The notes under the pieces: generated by a model | Database searches by the model: none | Told to the model about the DNA's origin: nothing | The model's input: the letters and a program-made list of their open reading frames with translations, nothing else | Position numbers and translations under genes: made by a program | From: Dankookia rubra | GTDB lineage: Bacteria; Pseudomonadota; Alphaproteobacteria; Acetobacterales; Acetobacteraceae | Length of the DNA stretch: 64,000 nucleotides | Assembly (NCBI RefSeq): GCF_004355005.1 | Contig: NZ_SMSJ01000006.1 | Location: 1 to 64,000 of the forward strand | Reading direction: 5' to 3' | In this document: positions 7,594-15,152 of the stretch, piece by piece | Layout of the letters: the number at the start of each line of letters is the position of its first letter | Position numbering within the stretch: position 1 is the stretch's first letter

Positions 7594-8747
7594 CCACCGG
7601 CCTCGCCCGCGCCCTCGTCGCCCTGCCGTCGATGGGGCTGGGCGGGACCGAGCGGCACACCGCCGCCCTGGCCGAGGCGCTGGCCGCGGCCGGGGTCGCG
7701 GTGACCGTGGCACTGGAGCCGGCGCTCGACCCCGGCTTCGCCGCCATGCTCGGCGGGCCGGGCGCGGTGCGGCGGCGGCCGGCGCCGCTCGGCTGGCGGC
7801 CCGGGGCCAGCGTCGAGGCCAACATGGCCCGGCAGGAAGCGGCACTGGCCGAGGCGCTCGCCGCCAGCCGCCCCGACCTCGTCATCCTGCCGCTGCCCTG
7901 GCCGAGCCATGGCCTCGGCCTGTTCCGCGGGCTGCTGGCGGCCGGGCTGCCGGCGCTGGTCATCCACCACCTGGCGCCGCGCGAGCCGGAGCCGCCGCTG
8001 CCCGAGGCGGCGCTGGCCGTGCTCGCCGGGCTGACGGCAGCGCGCTTCCGCTGGGCGGCGGTCGCCGCACCCGTCGCCGCCCGCGCCGCGGCGCTGCTCG
8101 GCCTGCCCGAAGCCGGCTTCACCGTGGTGCCGAACGGCGTCCCGGTGCCGCCGGAGGACCCGGCCGGTCGCGCCGCCGCCCGCGCCCGGCAGCGCCAGCG
8201 GCTGGGCCTGGGACTGGCGGCGAAGCTGCTGGTCTTCGCCGGCCGGCTGGAAACGCCGAAGGGCGCCGACCTGCTGCCGGAGATCGCCACCCGGCTGGAG
8301 ACGGCCGCCGGCGCCACCCTGGCCGTGCTCGGCGAGGGCTCGCTGCGCGCGCCGCTCGCGGCGAGCGCGGCGGGGCGGCGCGGCGGCCCGCTACGGCTGC
8401 TCGGCCATGTCCACGACGTACCGGACTGGCTGCTGGCCGCCGATGCGCTGCTGCTGCCCTCCCGGCTCGAGGGCTGCCCGCTGGTCTTCCTCGAGGCCGC
8501 GGTGCGGCGCTGCCCGGTGGTCGCCTCGGGCGATGCGCTTGAGGCCTTCGGGGCGGCGGCGCCACGTCTCGCGGCCATCGCACCGGCCGGGGGCATCGCG
8601 CACTTGACAGATCAAGCAGCCGTGAGGTTGAACGACCCGGCTTCCGCCCGGGCCGCCGTCGATGCGGCCCATCGCACCGCCGTCGCGCTGGACGAGGCCG
8701 CCATGCTCCGCCGCTATTTCAGCCTGATCCGGGCCGCCCTTGCCTGA
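7590..8747 (+). CDS. family 4 glycosyltransferase
   Basis: 385 residues from the GTG at 7590, which overlaps the stop of the RluB-RsmD frame (GTGA). The N-terminal Rossmann domain begins LVALPSMGLGGTERHTAALAEAL, with the GGTERH loop of GT4 enzymes. The C-terminal domain has LVFAGRLETPKGADLLPEIA, then LLPSRLEGCPLVFLEA with the E-x7-E type donor-binding motif. Such enzymes transfer a sugar from a nucleotide donor to a growing glycan, in the cytoplasm or at the inner membrane. It overlaps the next glycosyltransferase by 8 bases, so they probably act on the same surface or secreted polysaccharide. Donor and acceptor unknown. Confidence 0.85.
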   Translation: MTTGLARALVALPSMGLGGTERHTAALAEALAAAGVAVTVALEPALDPGFAAMLGGPGAVRRRPAPLGWRPGASVEANMARQEAALAEALAASRPDLVILPLPWPSHGLGLFRGLLAAGLPALVIHHLAPREPEPPLPEAALAVLAGLTAARFRWAAVAAPVAARAAALLGLPEAGFTVVPNGVPVPPEDPAGRAAARARQRQRLGLGLAAKLLVFAGRLETPKGADLLPEIATRLETAAGATLAVLGEGSLRAPLAASAAGRRGGPLRLLGHVHDVPDWLLAADALLLPSRLEGCPLVFLEAAVRRCPVVASGDALEAFGAAAPRLAAIAPAGGIAHLTDQAAVRLNDPASARAAVDAAHRTAVALDEAAMLRRYFSLIRAALA

Positions 8748-11436
8748 CGCCCTGCCGGTGATCGGTAACCCCCCTGCCGCGGCGGCGCAGGATCCGGCGA
8801 CGGTGGCGATCGCCGTGATCATCCCCGCCTGGGGCCAGCCGGGCCTGCTGCCGGAAGCCCTGGCCTCGGTGCTGGCGCAGCGGGGCGCGCCGCCCACAGC
8901 CGCGGTGGTGGTGGATGACGGCTGCCCCTCGCCCTCGACCGCGGCCATTGCCCTGCAATACGCCGCGGCGCATCCCGGCCGGGTCTTCCTGCTGCGGCAG
9001 CGCAACCGGGGGCTCTCGGCCGCGCGCAACACCGGGACCGACTTCGCGCTGGCGGCCTTCCCGCAGGCGCGGGCGCTGTTCTTCCTCGATGCCGACAACC
9101 GGCTGCTGCCGGATTTTCTGGCGCGGGCCTGGGCGGCGCTCGGCGCGGCGCCGCCCGGGACCGGCTGGTTCTACCCGGACATCGACGAGTTCGGCGCGGC
9201 GCAGAACTGCGCCTGCGGCGGCGACTTCTCGCTGCTGCAGCTCATCGTGCAGAACTACTGCGAGGCCGGCAGCCTGGTGCGGCGGGAGGTCTTCGCGGCC
9301 GGCCCGCGCTTCGACACCGCCACCATGAAGGCGGGCTTCGAGGACTGGGACTTCTGGCTGCAGGCCGCCCGCGCCGGCTTCCGCGGCCAGCACCTGCCGG
9401 AGGCCGGCTTCCTCTACCGCCGCCGGCCCGAGAGCATGCTCTCGGCGGCCGAGCGGCAGCGCGACCACCTGCTGCGGCTGCTGCGGGAGCGCCACGCGCC
9501 GCTGCTGGCGCCGCGCGCGCTGGCGGCGCTGGAGGCGGCCGAGGCGCCGCGCTTCGCGCTGTTCGAGGTGGACCGGCCGGGCGTCGCGCTCTTCCTCGAC
9601 CCCGCGCGGGCCGAGACGGTCGAGGCGCCCGCCTTCCGCCGTCGCCTGCTGGCGGCGGCGCAGGCGCCGGGCGCGGTGCATGCGCCGGCGATCTGCCTGC
9701 TGGCCGAGGCCGAGCCGCTCGCCCTGCTGCGCGACCAGCGGCTGCTGCCGATGCTGCTGTGGTGGGCGGAGCGGCTGCTGCGCGACCACGACATGGTGGC
9801 GCTGGAGATCGTGGCGGCCGACCGGCCGGAGCTCTCCTTCGAGTTGCGCGAGGACCCGGAGGCGGCGATCGCCGGCAGCGGCATCCTGCTGCTGGGCAAC
9901 GAGCGGCTGATGCGCTTCGCCGCCGACCCGCTCTCGCCGGAGGTGGCGAGCCTCGATGGCGAGGTGCCGCTGCCGCGCATCGCCCGGCTGCGCCTCGGCC
10001 TGCCCGGCCCGGTGCCGGCGGCGGGCGCCGGGGCGCTGCGGCTGCTGCAGGCGGAGATCGCCGCGCTGGCGAAGCTGCGCGCGACGAGTGCCGGCCTGCC
10101 GGGGCCCTGGCGGATCGACTGGCGCGGCAAGCGCAGCGGCATGGCGATGGAAGCCCGCGCCGCCATCGGCCTCGGCGCCACGCTGCCCGTCCTGCCGGTG
10201 GCGGGGCGGCGCGACATCGGCTTCCTGCTTCCCTTGTTTGCCTTCGCCGGCCTCGAGAAGGTGGTGATGCGCCAGGCGCAGGTGCTGCGGGCGCGCGGCT
10301 GGCGGACGCATCTGGTGGTCGCCGGCGCGCTGCGGATGGAGTGGGGGCCGGAGGTCGCCGAGAGCTTCAACAGCGTCACGCTGTTCCAGGGCCTCGGCGA
10401 GGGGCGGCTGGAATTCGACATCGGCTATTTCGGCGGCACCACCTCCCGCATGGGGACCGATCCGGCGGCGGCGGATGCGATGGGCGTGCTGGCCCACTGC
10501 GACGCGGTGATCAACACCCATGCGGCCGGCTGCCACGCGCTGGTCGCGCCGCTGCGGCGGCTCGGGGTGAAGGTCTTCGGCGCGCTGCACCTGGTGGAGC
10601 GCACGCCCTGGGGCGAGCCGCATGGCAACCCGCACATGCTGGCGGCCTACGAGCACGCCTATGACGGCGTGCTGGTGATCTCGGAGGTGCTGCGCCGCTG
10701 GTGCATCGGCCAGGGCCTGCCGCGCGACAAGCTCCTGCTGGTCCGCAACGCGCCGGGCTATGCGACGGCGCCGGCGCGGGTGGCCGAGGCGCTGGCGGCG
10801 CGCGCGACGCGGGACGGCCCGCTGCGGGTGCTCTTCCTCGGCCGGCTCGACGCGCAGAAGGGGATCGACCGGCTGGCCGCGACGATCGCCGCGACGCGCG
10901 GCCCGGACGTCGCCTGCCGCGTGGTGGGTCGCGAGGTGCTGGGCGACGGCGCCCGGCCGCTGCTGGAGGTGCCGGTCGAGCCGCCGGTGCAGGACGCGGC
11001 CGCGCTCGACGCGCTCTATGCCTGGGCCGACCTGCTGGTATTGCCGTCGCGCTTCGAGGGGGTGCCGCTGGTGATCCTCGAGGCGCAGCGCCTGGGCTGC
11101 GCCGTCGCCGCCACCGATGTCGGCGCCGTCGCCGAGATCGTGGCGGATGGCGCCGACGGCGTGCTGGTCCCCGCCGACCTGGAGGAGGCGGCGATCATCG
11201 ACCGCTTCACCGGGACCATCCACCGGCTGGCCGCCGACCGCGCCGCGCTGCGGGCAATGGGCGCCGCCGCCGCATCCCGGGCCGCCGCCCTGGATTGGGA
11301 GACATGCATGCAGGACCTCCTCGCCCGGCTGGACGCGCTGGTCCCGGGCAGCGTGCCAATGCCGGTGCCGGTACCGGTGATCGAGGATGCGGCGATGCAC
11401 GCGCCGGCCTGGGTCGCGCCCCGGGGACGGCCATGA
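8740..11436 (+). CDS. two-domain glycosyltransferase (GT2 + GT4)
   Basis: 898 residues from a TTG at 8740 inside the end of the previous gene. Residues about 25-230 are a GT-A fold GT2 domain: VIIPAWGQPGLLPEAL, VVDDGCPS and LFFLDADNRLLPDF, which supplies the DxD-type metal site. A variable middle part (about 240-490) is followed by a GT-B fold GT4 domain (about 500-870): FAGLEKVVMRQAQVL, LFLGRLDAQKGIDRL and VLPSRFEGVPLVILEAQRLG. One chain could add two successive sugars. It ends 4 bases into the next gene (ATGA overlap). The domain calls are firm; linkage and sugars are unknown. Confidence 0.87.
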   Translation: MPDALPVIGNPPAAAAQDPATVAIAVIIPAWGQPGLLPEALASVLAQRGAPPTAAVVVDDGCPSPSTAAIALQYAAAHPGRVFLLRQRNRGLSAARNTGTDFALAAFPQARALFFLDADNRLLPDFLARAWAALGAAPPGTGWFYPDIDEFGAAQNCACGGDFSLLQLIVQNYCEAGSLVRREVFAAGPRFDTATMKAGFEDWDFWLQAARAGFRGQHLPEAGFLYRRRPESMLSAAERQRDHLLRLLRERHAPLLAPRALAALEAAEAPRFALFEVDRPGVALFLDPARAETVEAPAFRRRLLAAAQAPGAVHAPAICLLAEAEPLALLRDQRLLPMLLWWAERLLRDHDMVALEIVAADRPELSFELREDPEAAIAGSGILLLGNERLMRFAADPLSPEVASLDGEVPLPRIARLRLGLPGPVPAAGAGALRLLQAEIAALAKLRATSAGLPGPWRIDWRGKRSGMAMEARAAIGLGATLPVLPVAGRRDIGFLLPLFAFAGLEKVVMRQAQVLRARGWRTHLVVAGALRMEWGPEVAESFNSVTLFQGLGEGRLEFDIGYFGGTTSRMGTDPAAADAMGVLAHCDAVINTHAAGCHALVAPLRRLGVKVFGALHLVERTPWGEPHGNPHMLAAYEHAYDGVLVISEVLRRWCIGQGLPRDKLLLVRNAPGYATAPARVAEALAARATRDGPLRVLFLGRLDAQKGIDRLAATIAATRGPDVACRVVGREVLGDGARPLLEVPVEPPVQDAAALDALYAWADLLVLPSRFEGVPLVILEAQRLGCAVAATDVGAVAEIVADGADGVLVPADLEEAAIIDRFTGTIHRLAADRAALRAMGAAAASRAAALDWETCMQDLLARLDALVPGSVPMPVPVPVIEDAAMHAPAWVAPRGRP

Positions 11437-13415
11437 CCCCCGGCGTCGCCCCGGGCCGGCTCGCCGCGCTGTTCGATGGCGGGCCGAAGCTGGTCCTGCT
11501 GCCGGGCCTTGCCTCGCCCGAGGCGCTGGCGCTGCCCGGCCTCGCGCTGTGGTGCCTGGCGGAGGACGGGGTGCTGCAGCCCTTGGATGCGCCCGCCGAG
11601 GGCCCCGGCCTGCCGCTGCCCGCCGCGCCCGGCCAGGTGCTGGGGATCGTCGCGCCGGAGGCCGCCGATGCCGCCCCGCTGCTGGCCTGGTGGCGGGAGG
11701 CGGCGCCCGGGGCGGTGCCGCCGGTGATCGAGGCCGCTTCCGGCGCCGCCGCCCTGCCGGCGCTTGCCGCCCGGGCCGTCGCCGCGCTGGCCGCCAGCGC
11801 CGAGGAGGGGATGGCGGCGCAGCAGGGGCTGGTCGCGCTGCGCCAGGAGCACGAGGCGCTGCGGGTCTCCCAGGCCGCGCTGCGCCGCGCCGCCGCGCAG
11901 GTCCAGCCGCCGGCGGTGCCGCTGCTGGTCGCCTCGGCCGAGCCGTCCGCCGGCGGGCATGCGGCGGCGGCCAGGGACGGCAGGCTGGCGCTGGGCCAGG
12001 CCCTCGGGGTGAAGCTCGAAGGCCTCGCCGCCATCGCGCTGCACCTGAAGGAGGCGCTGGCGGGGCCGGAGGCCATGCTGCGCGTGCGGCTGCATGGCGC
12101 CGAGAGCGGCCGGATCGCCGGCGCCTGGGTGCTGCCCGGGCGGTCGCTGGCGGCGGGCTGGCTGACGCTCGACCTGCCGGAGCCGGTCGGGCCGCTGCGC
12201 GAGACCGCCTGGCTGGAAGTGAAGGCCGAGCTCGGCGCCTTCGACCGGCTGGCGCTCTCGCTCGGCGCCGAGCCGGTGGCGCCGGGGCATGCCGCGGCGA
12301 TCGCTGGCGGCGGCGGGGATGGCCGGGCCCTGGCCTTCGGGATCTGGACGGCGATGCCCGGGCGGCGGCTGGTGCAGTCGCCCTACTGGGATGGCGAGGC
12401 GATCGGCCTGCCGGCGCCGCCGACCGGCGCCCCGGCCGAGCTGCCGCAGCAGGTCTGGAACGCCGCCCGCATCCCCGAGGGGCGGGTGGAACGCGTGGCG
12501 ATCGGCAGCCAGCCGGCCCGGCTGGTGGCCTCCCTCGTGCCTGGCGAGCAGGCGCTGGTGGTGCTGCCGGGGGTGCCGCTGAACGGGCTGGACCTGCTGC
12601 AGGCCGAGCTGGCGGTCGCGCTCGGCGATGCCGCCTGGCTGGAGGCCGCGCTCTGGCTGCAGCCGGAGGGGACGACGATCGGCGCCGCGGCCGAGCTCTC
12701 CACCACCGCGCCCGGGGCGCGCTGGTCCGGCTGGCATGCCGGGGTCTTCGCCGATGGCACCTGCCGGCTGGCGCTCGCCCTGCCGCCCGACCCGCCGCGG
12801 CGGGCGGTGGTGGCGCTGGTGCTCCGCAATGCCGGGACGGGCCCGGCGGAGGTGCTGCGGGTGGAGATCGCCCGGCTTTTCGGCACCCGCGCGGTGCAGC
12901 CGCCGCCGGAGGCCGCGCGGCGCGAGCCGCCGCCGCTGCGGATCCTGCCCGGCACCCTGGCCGAGGCGCCGGTCGCCGCCGCGGTGCGGCTGCTGGAGCG
13001 GTACCTGGTGCCGGGCGGCAGCTACCGACATATCGACCTGCTGATGGAGGGCGTCCGCGCCGGCGGGCATGCCTGGCCGCGGCTGCGCTGCAAGCTGGCG
13101 GTGAACGGCGCGGTGCCGGTGCTGGAATTCCGCCAGCGGCCCGACTGGCCGGTGGTCTTCGAGCACTGGCCGCAGACCCCGGCAGATGCCGCTGGCCCCT
13201 ATCTGCAGCTGACCGAGGCGGTGCTGGCCGGCGGCTTCGCCGCGACGCTGGCCACCGACCGCGACCGGGCCACGCTGGCCACCGTGCTGCGGCTGCTGCC
13301 GGCCGTGGTCGCGACCGCGGCGCGGGACGCGACCACCAACCCGGAGGAATACGAGCGCTGGATCGCCAGCGCCCGGCAGTTCGCGGCGGCGGTGACGCTG
13401 GTGGAGCCGGGGTAG
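11433..13415 (+). CDS. large protein of unknown function, linked to glycosyltransferases
   Basis: 660 residues from the ATG at 11433, which overlaps the stop of the GT2+GT4 gene. It is rich in Ala, Gly, Leu and Pro, with no signal peptide or membrane segment. A short heptad-like region near 130-160 (AAQQGLVALRQEHEALRVSQ) may form a coiled coil. The rest alternates short hydrophobic strands, as in beta-sandwich domains. From memory it resembles the DUF6212 proteins of Roseomonas-type bacteria, but I could not verify that. Translational coupling suggests a part in the same glycan pathway, for instance as a scaffold or modifying factor. It ends at a convergent junction with a hairpin repeat. Confidence 0.55.
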   Translation: MTPGVAPGRLAALFDGGPKLVLLPGLASPEALALPGLALWCLAEDGVLQPLDAPAEGPGLPLPAAPGQVLGIVAPEAADAAPLLAWWREAAPGAVPPVIEAASGAAALPALAARAVAALAASAEEGMAAQQGLVALRQEHEALRVSQAALRRAAAQVQPPAVPLLVASAEPSAGGHAAAARDGRLALGQALGVKLEGLAAIALHLKEALAGPEAMLRVRLHGAESGRIAGAWVLPGRSLAAGWLTLDLPEPVGPLRETAWLEVKAELGAFDRLALSLGAEPVAPGHAAAIAGGGGDGRALAFGIWTAMPGRRLVQSPYWDGEAIGLPAPPTGAPAELPQQVWNAARIPEGRVERVAIGSQPARLVASLVPGEQALVVLPGVPLNGLDLLQAELAVALGDAAWLEAALWLQPEGTTIGAAAELSTTAPGARWSGWHAGVFADGTCRLALALPPDPPRRAVVALVLRNAGTGPAEVLRVEIARLFGTRAVQPPPEAARREPPPLRILPGTLAEAPVAAAVRLLERYLVPGGSYRHIDLLMEGVRAGGHAWPRLRCKLAVNGAVPVLEFRQRPDWPVVFEHWPQTPADAAGPYLQLTEAVLAGGFAATLATDRDRATLATVLRLLPAVVATAARDATTNPEEYERWIASARQFAAAVTLVEPG

Positions 13416-13427
13416 GGAAGCCTCTCA

Positions 13428-13530
13428 CCCCGGCCGGTGTGTCGGCTGCCGACGCGCGGCGAGTGCCAGACCCGCAAGGAGGAAGGGTGGGGTTCGGGGG
13501 AGGGAATGCCTTTCCTTCCCTGACCTTCCT
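13428..13530. repeat. hairpin-rich intergenic repeat, copy 2 (convergent junction, opposite orientation)
   Basis: The 19 bases at 13453-13471 (CGCGCGGCGAGTGCCAGAC) are identical to 27738-27756. The G-rich/C-rich arms here (about 13475-13528) follow the core, whereas in copies 1 and 3 the matching arms precede it. The outer part therefore reads as the reverse complement of those copies. It lies between the convergent 660-residue gene and the kinase-like gene. Confidence 0.62.
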
Positions 13531-14295
13531 TCACGCTGCCAGCAACCTTTCCCGCGGCAGGGTCAGCCAGATCCGCCCGCCGATGCCGGGCAGGGCTTCC
13601 AGCGCCAGGCTGCCGCCATGCGCCTCGACCAGGGACCGGGCGATGGCTAGGCCGAAGCCCAGGCCCCGCGTGCCGGGCGGCGCCCCGGCGGCGAGGTCGG
13701 CGGCCGCTAGGCCGGCGCCTTCCTCCTCCACCACGATCGCCAGGGTGTCGTCCGAGAGGATGGGGCGGAGGTCGATCTGGTCGCCCTCCCGCGTCATGCG
13801 GGCGGCGCGGGCGAGGACCTGGGTGAGGGCGCCGTGCAGGGCGCGGCGGTCGGCCTGCAGCGTCAGGCCGGCGAAGTCCCCGGCGAGCCGCCAGTCCCGC
13901 CGCCCGGGGCCGAGCCGGATGGCGACCTCCGCCACCGCGTCTTCCAGCAGGGGGACCAGGGGCAGCGGCTCCGGCGCCAGCCGGCGCGGCCCGGCCTCCA
14001 CCGCCAGGTATTCGGCGACGTCGTCCGACAGCCGCAGCATCTGCTGCGCCGCCGCCGCGACCGCGAGGCTCGGGTCGTCCGGCAGGGTGGCGGATTGGCT
14101 GAGCAGGGCGAGGCCCGGCCCCTGCAGTTCCTGCGCCACGAGGCCGAGGCAGCGGCCGCGGCCTTCCGCCTGGCGGCGCGCGGCATCCGCCGCGTCCTCC
14201 GCCGCGCGCAGGCGGCCGGCGAGGCGCCGGGCACGCAGCATCGACAGGGCGAGGAGCGGCGAGAGCAGGAGGCAGGCAAGAAAAAAGCCGGGCAT
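13531..14295 (-). CDS. degenerate sensor histidine kinase-like protein
   Basis: 254 residues. One N-terminal membrane segment (FFLACLLLSPLLALSML) is followed by a basic stretch and a dimerisation-like helix. Where a kinase has the SHELRTPL phospho-acceptor box, this protein has AQELQGPG: the His is Gln55. The ATP-binding domain keeps a G2-type box (GTRGLGFGLAIARSLVEAHGG, near 206-226), but its N box (TQVLARAARMT) and G1 box (VEEEGAGLA) are altered. Autophosphorylation is therefore unlikely; it may sense, bind nucleotide or pair with another kinase. No response regulator is adjacent. Its first codons coincide with the rpmB terminator hairpin. Confidence 0.65.
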   Translation of the reverse strand: MPGFFLACLLLSPLLALSMLRARRLAGRLRAAEDAADAARRQAEGRGRCLGLVAQELQGPGLALLSQSATLPDDPSLAVAAAAQQMLRLSDDVAEYLAVEAGPRRLAPEPLPLVPLLEDAVAEVAIRLGPGRRDWRLAGDFAGLTLQADRRALHGALTQVLARAARMTREGDQIDLRPILSDDTLAIVVEEEGAGLAAADLAAGAPPGTRGLGFGLAIARSLVEAHGGSLALEALPGIGGRIWLTLPRERLLAA

Positions 14296-14306
14296 GGGCC
14301 CGGCTT
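14281..14306 (-). terminator. Rho-independent terminator of rpmB
   Basis: A 9-bp perfect stem (14285-14293 with 14298-14306, 4-base loop) is followed on the minus strand by a run of six T (14286-14281). It lies 38 bases beyond the rpmB stop. The ATG of the kinase-like gene (14295-14293) falls within the loop and stem. Confidence 0.8.
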
Positions 14307-14344
14307 CTATCCGTCGCGGCGTTAAGAAAGCCTTATGGCGCGGC

Positions 14345-14650
14345 TCAGGCCGCGGCGGAGGCGGCCTTCTTGGCCTGGGCGCGAACGATGCGGCGCTTCA
14401 GGACCTGCGCTTCCTCGGGCAGCTTGCGGTTCGGCGTGCCGAGCAGGAAGGCGTCGAGGCCGCCATTGTGCTCGATCGTGCGGATGCCGTTCACCGTCAG
14501 GCGCAGCTGGATGCTGCTCGCCAGCACGTCGGAGAAGAAGGACGTCTCCTGCAGGTTGGGCAGGAAGCGGCGACGCGTCTTGTTGTTGGCGTGGCTGACG
14601 TTGTTACCCGTCAGGACGCCCTTGCCGGTGATGCCGCAGCGGCGGGCCAT
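14345..14650 (-). CDS. rpmB: 50S ribosomal protein L28
   Basis: 101 residues, the usual alphaproteobacterial length. It starts [29 protein letters not shown], the L28 signature, followed by [24 protein letters not shown]28 binds 23S rRNA near the L1 side and E site of the large subunit. It is transcribed alone on the minus strand and ends in a strong terminator at 14281-14306. Confidence 0.96.
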   Translation of the reverse strand: MARRCGITGKGVLTGNNVSHANNKTRRRFLPNLQETSFFSDVLASSIQLRLTVNGIRTIEHNGGLDAFLLGTPNRKLPEEAQVLKRRIVRAQAKKAASAAA

Positions 14651-14772
14651 GATGCTAATCCCGAAAACAGCAGCGCGCGGCGGAGGCCGCCACGCGCGGG
14701 TGGTCGATGAAGGTTGCGGCGTATGGCCCGCGGCGGCGGGAGAGTCAAGCGCGGCGGGGCTATTGCCGCTTG

Positions 14773-15042
14773 CTACTGCTGCTGGCCGCCGCCGCCTGGC
14801 AACTGGTCGCGCATTTCCCGCAGCTCGCCGCTCTCGACCGACATCAGCGCGTTGCGCAGCACGCCGGCGATGGCGCGGTCGTCCATGGTGCGGGCCAGCA
14901 GGCCGAGCGCGCCGCCGAGCAGCGCCGAGGCGACCGAGACGGGCGCGATCTTCTGGTCGATCATGTATTCGATCGCCTTGTCCACCACCGAGCCGGCATG
15001 GCTGAGGTCATCCGGGGCCACGCCCTGGGGGTCGAGTTGCAT
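14773..15042 (-). CDS. small hypothetical protein
   Basis: 89 residues. It starts [17 protein letters not shown], with GGAGG about 6 bases upstream of the ATG. The middle is helical and hydrophobic ([22 protein letters not shown]) and the end is Gly/Gln-rich. The alternating acidic and hydrophobic helices suggest a small cytoplasmic helical protein. No family recognised. It lies between rpmB and the Atm1-type exporter, on the same strand as both. Confidence 0.55.
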   Translation of the reverse strand: MQLDPQGVAPDDLSHAGSVVDKAIEYMIDQKIAPVSVASALLGGALGLLARTMDDRAIAGVLRNALMSVESGELREMRDQLPGGGGQQQ

Positions 15043-15152
15043 GCAGCGCCCTCCTGTTCCGGTGCAGATAGGGCGGGCGGGGCCGGCGTGAAACCCCCGC
15101 CGGCGCAGCGCAACCCAGCGTTGCGCTGAGCGGGAGCGTCAGGCGCCGGGCC

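Noticed and set aside
8719-13428. Very long antisense open frame on the minus strand (over 1500 codons)
   Set aside because: It lies opposite the glycosyltransferase cluster and is Arg/Pro/Ala-rich with no domain; in high-GC DNA the antisense frame in phase with a real gene stays open by codon bias.
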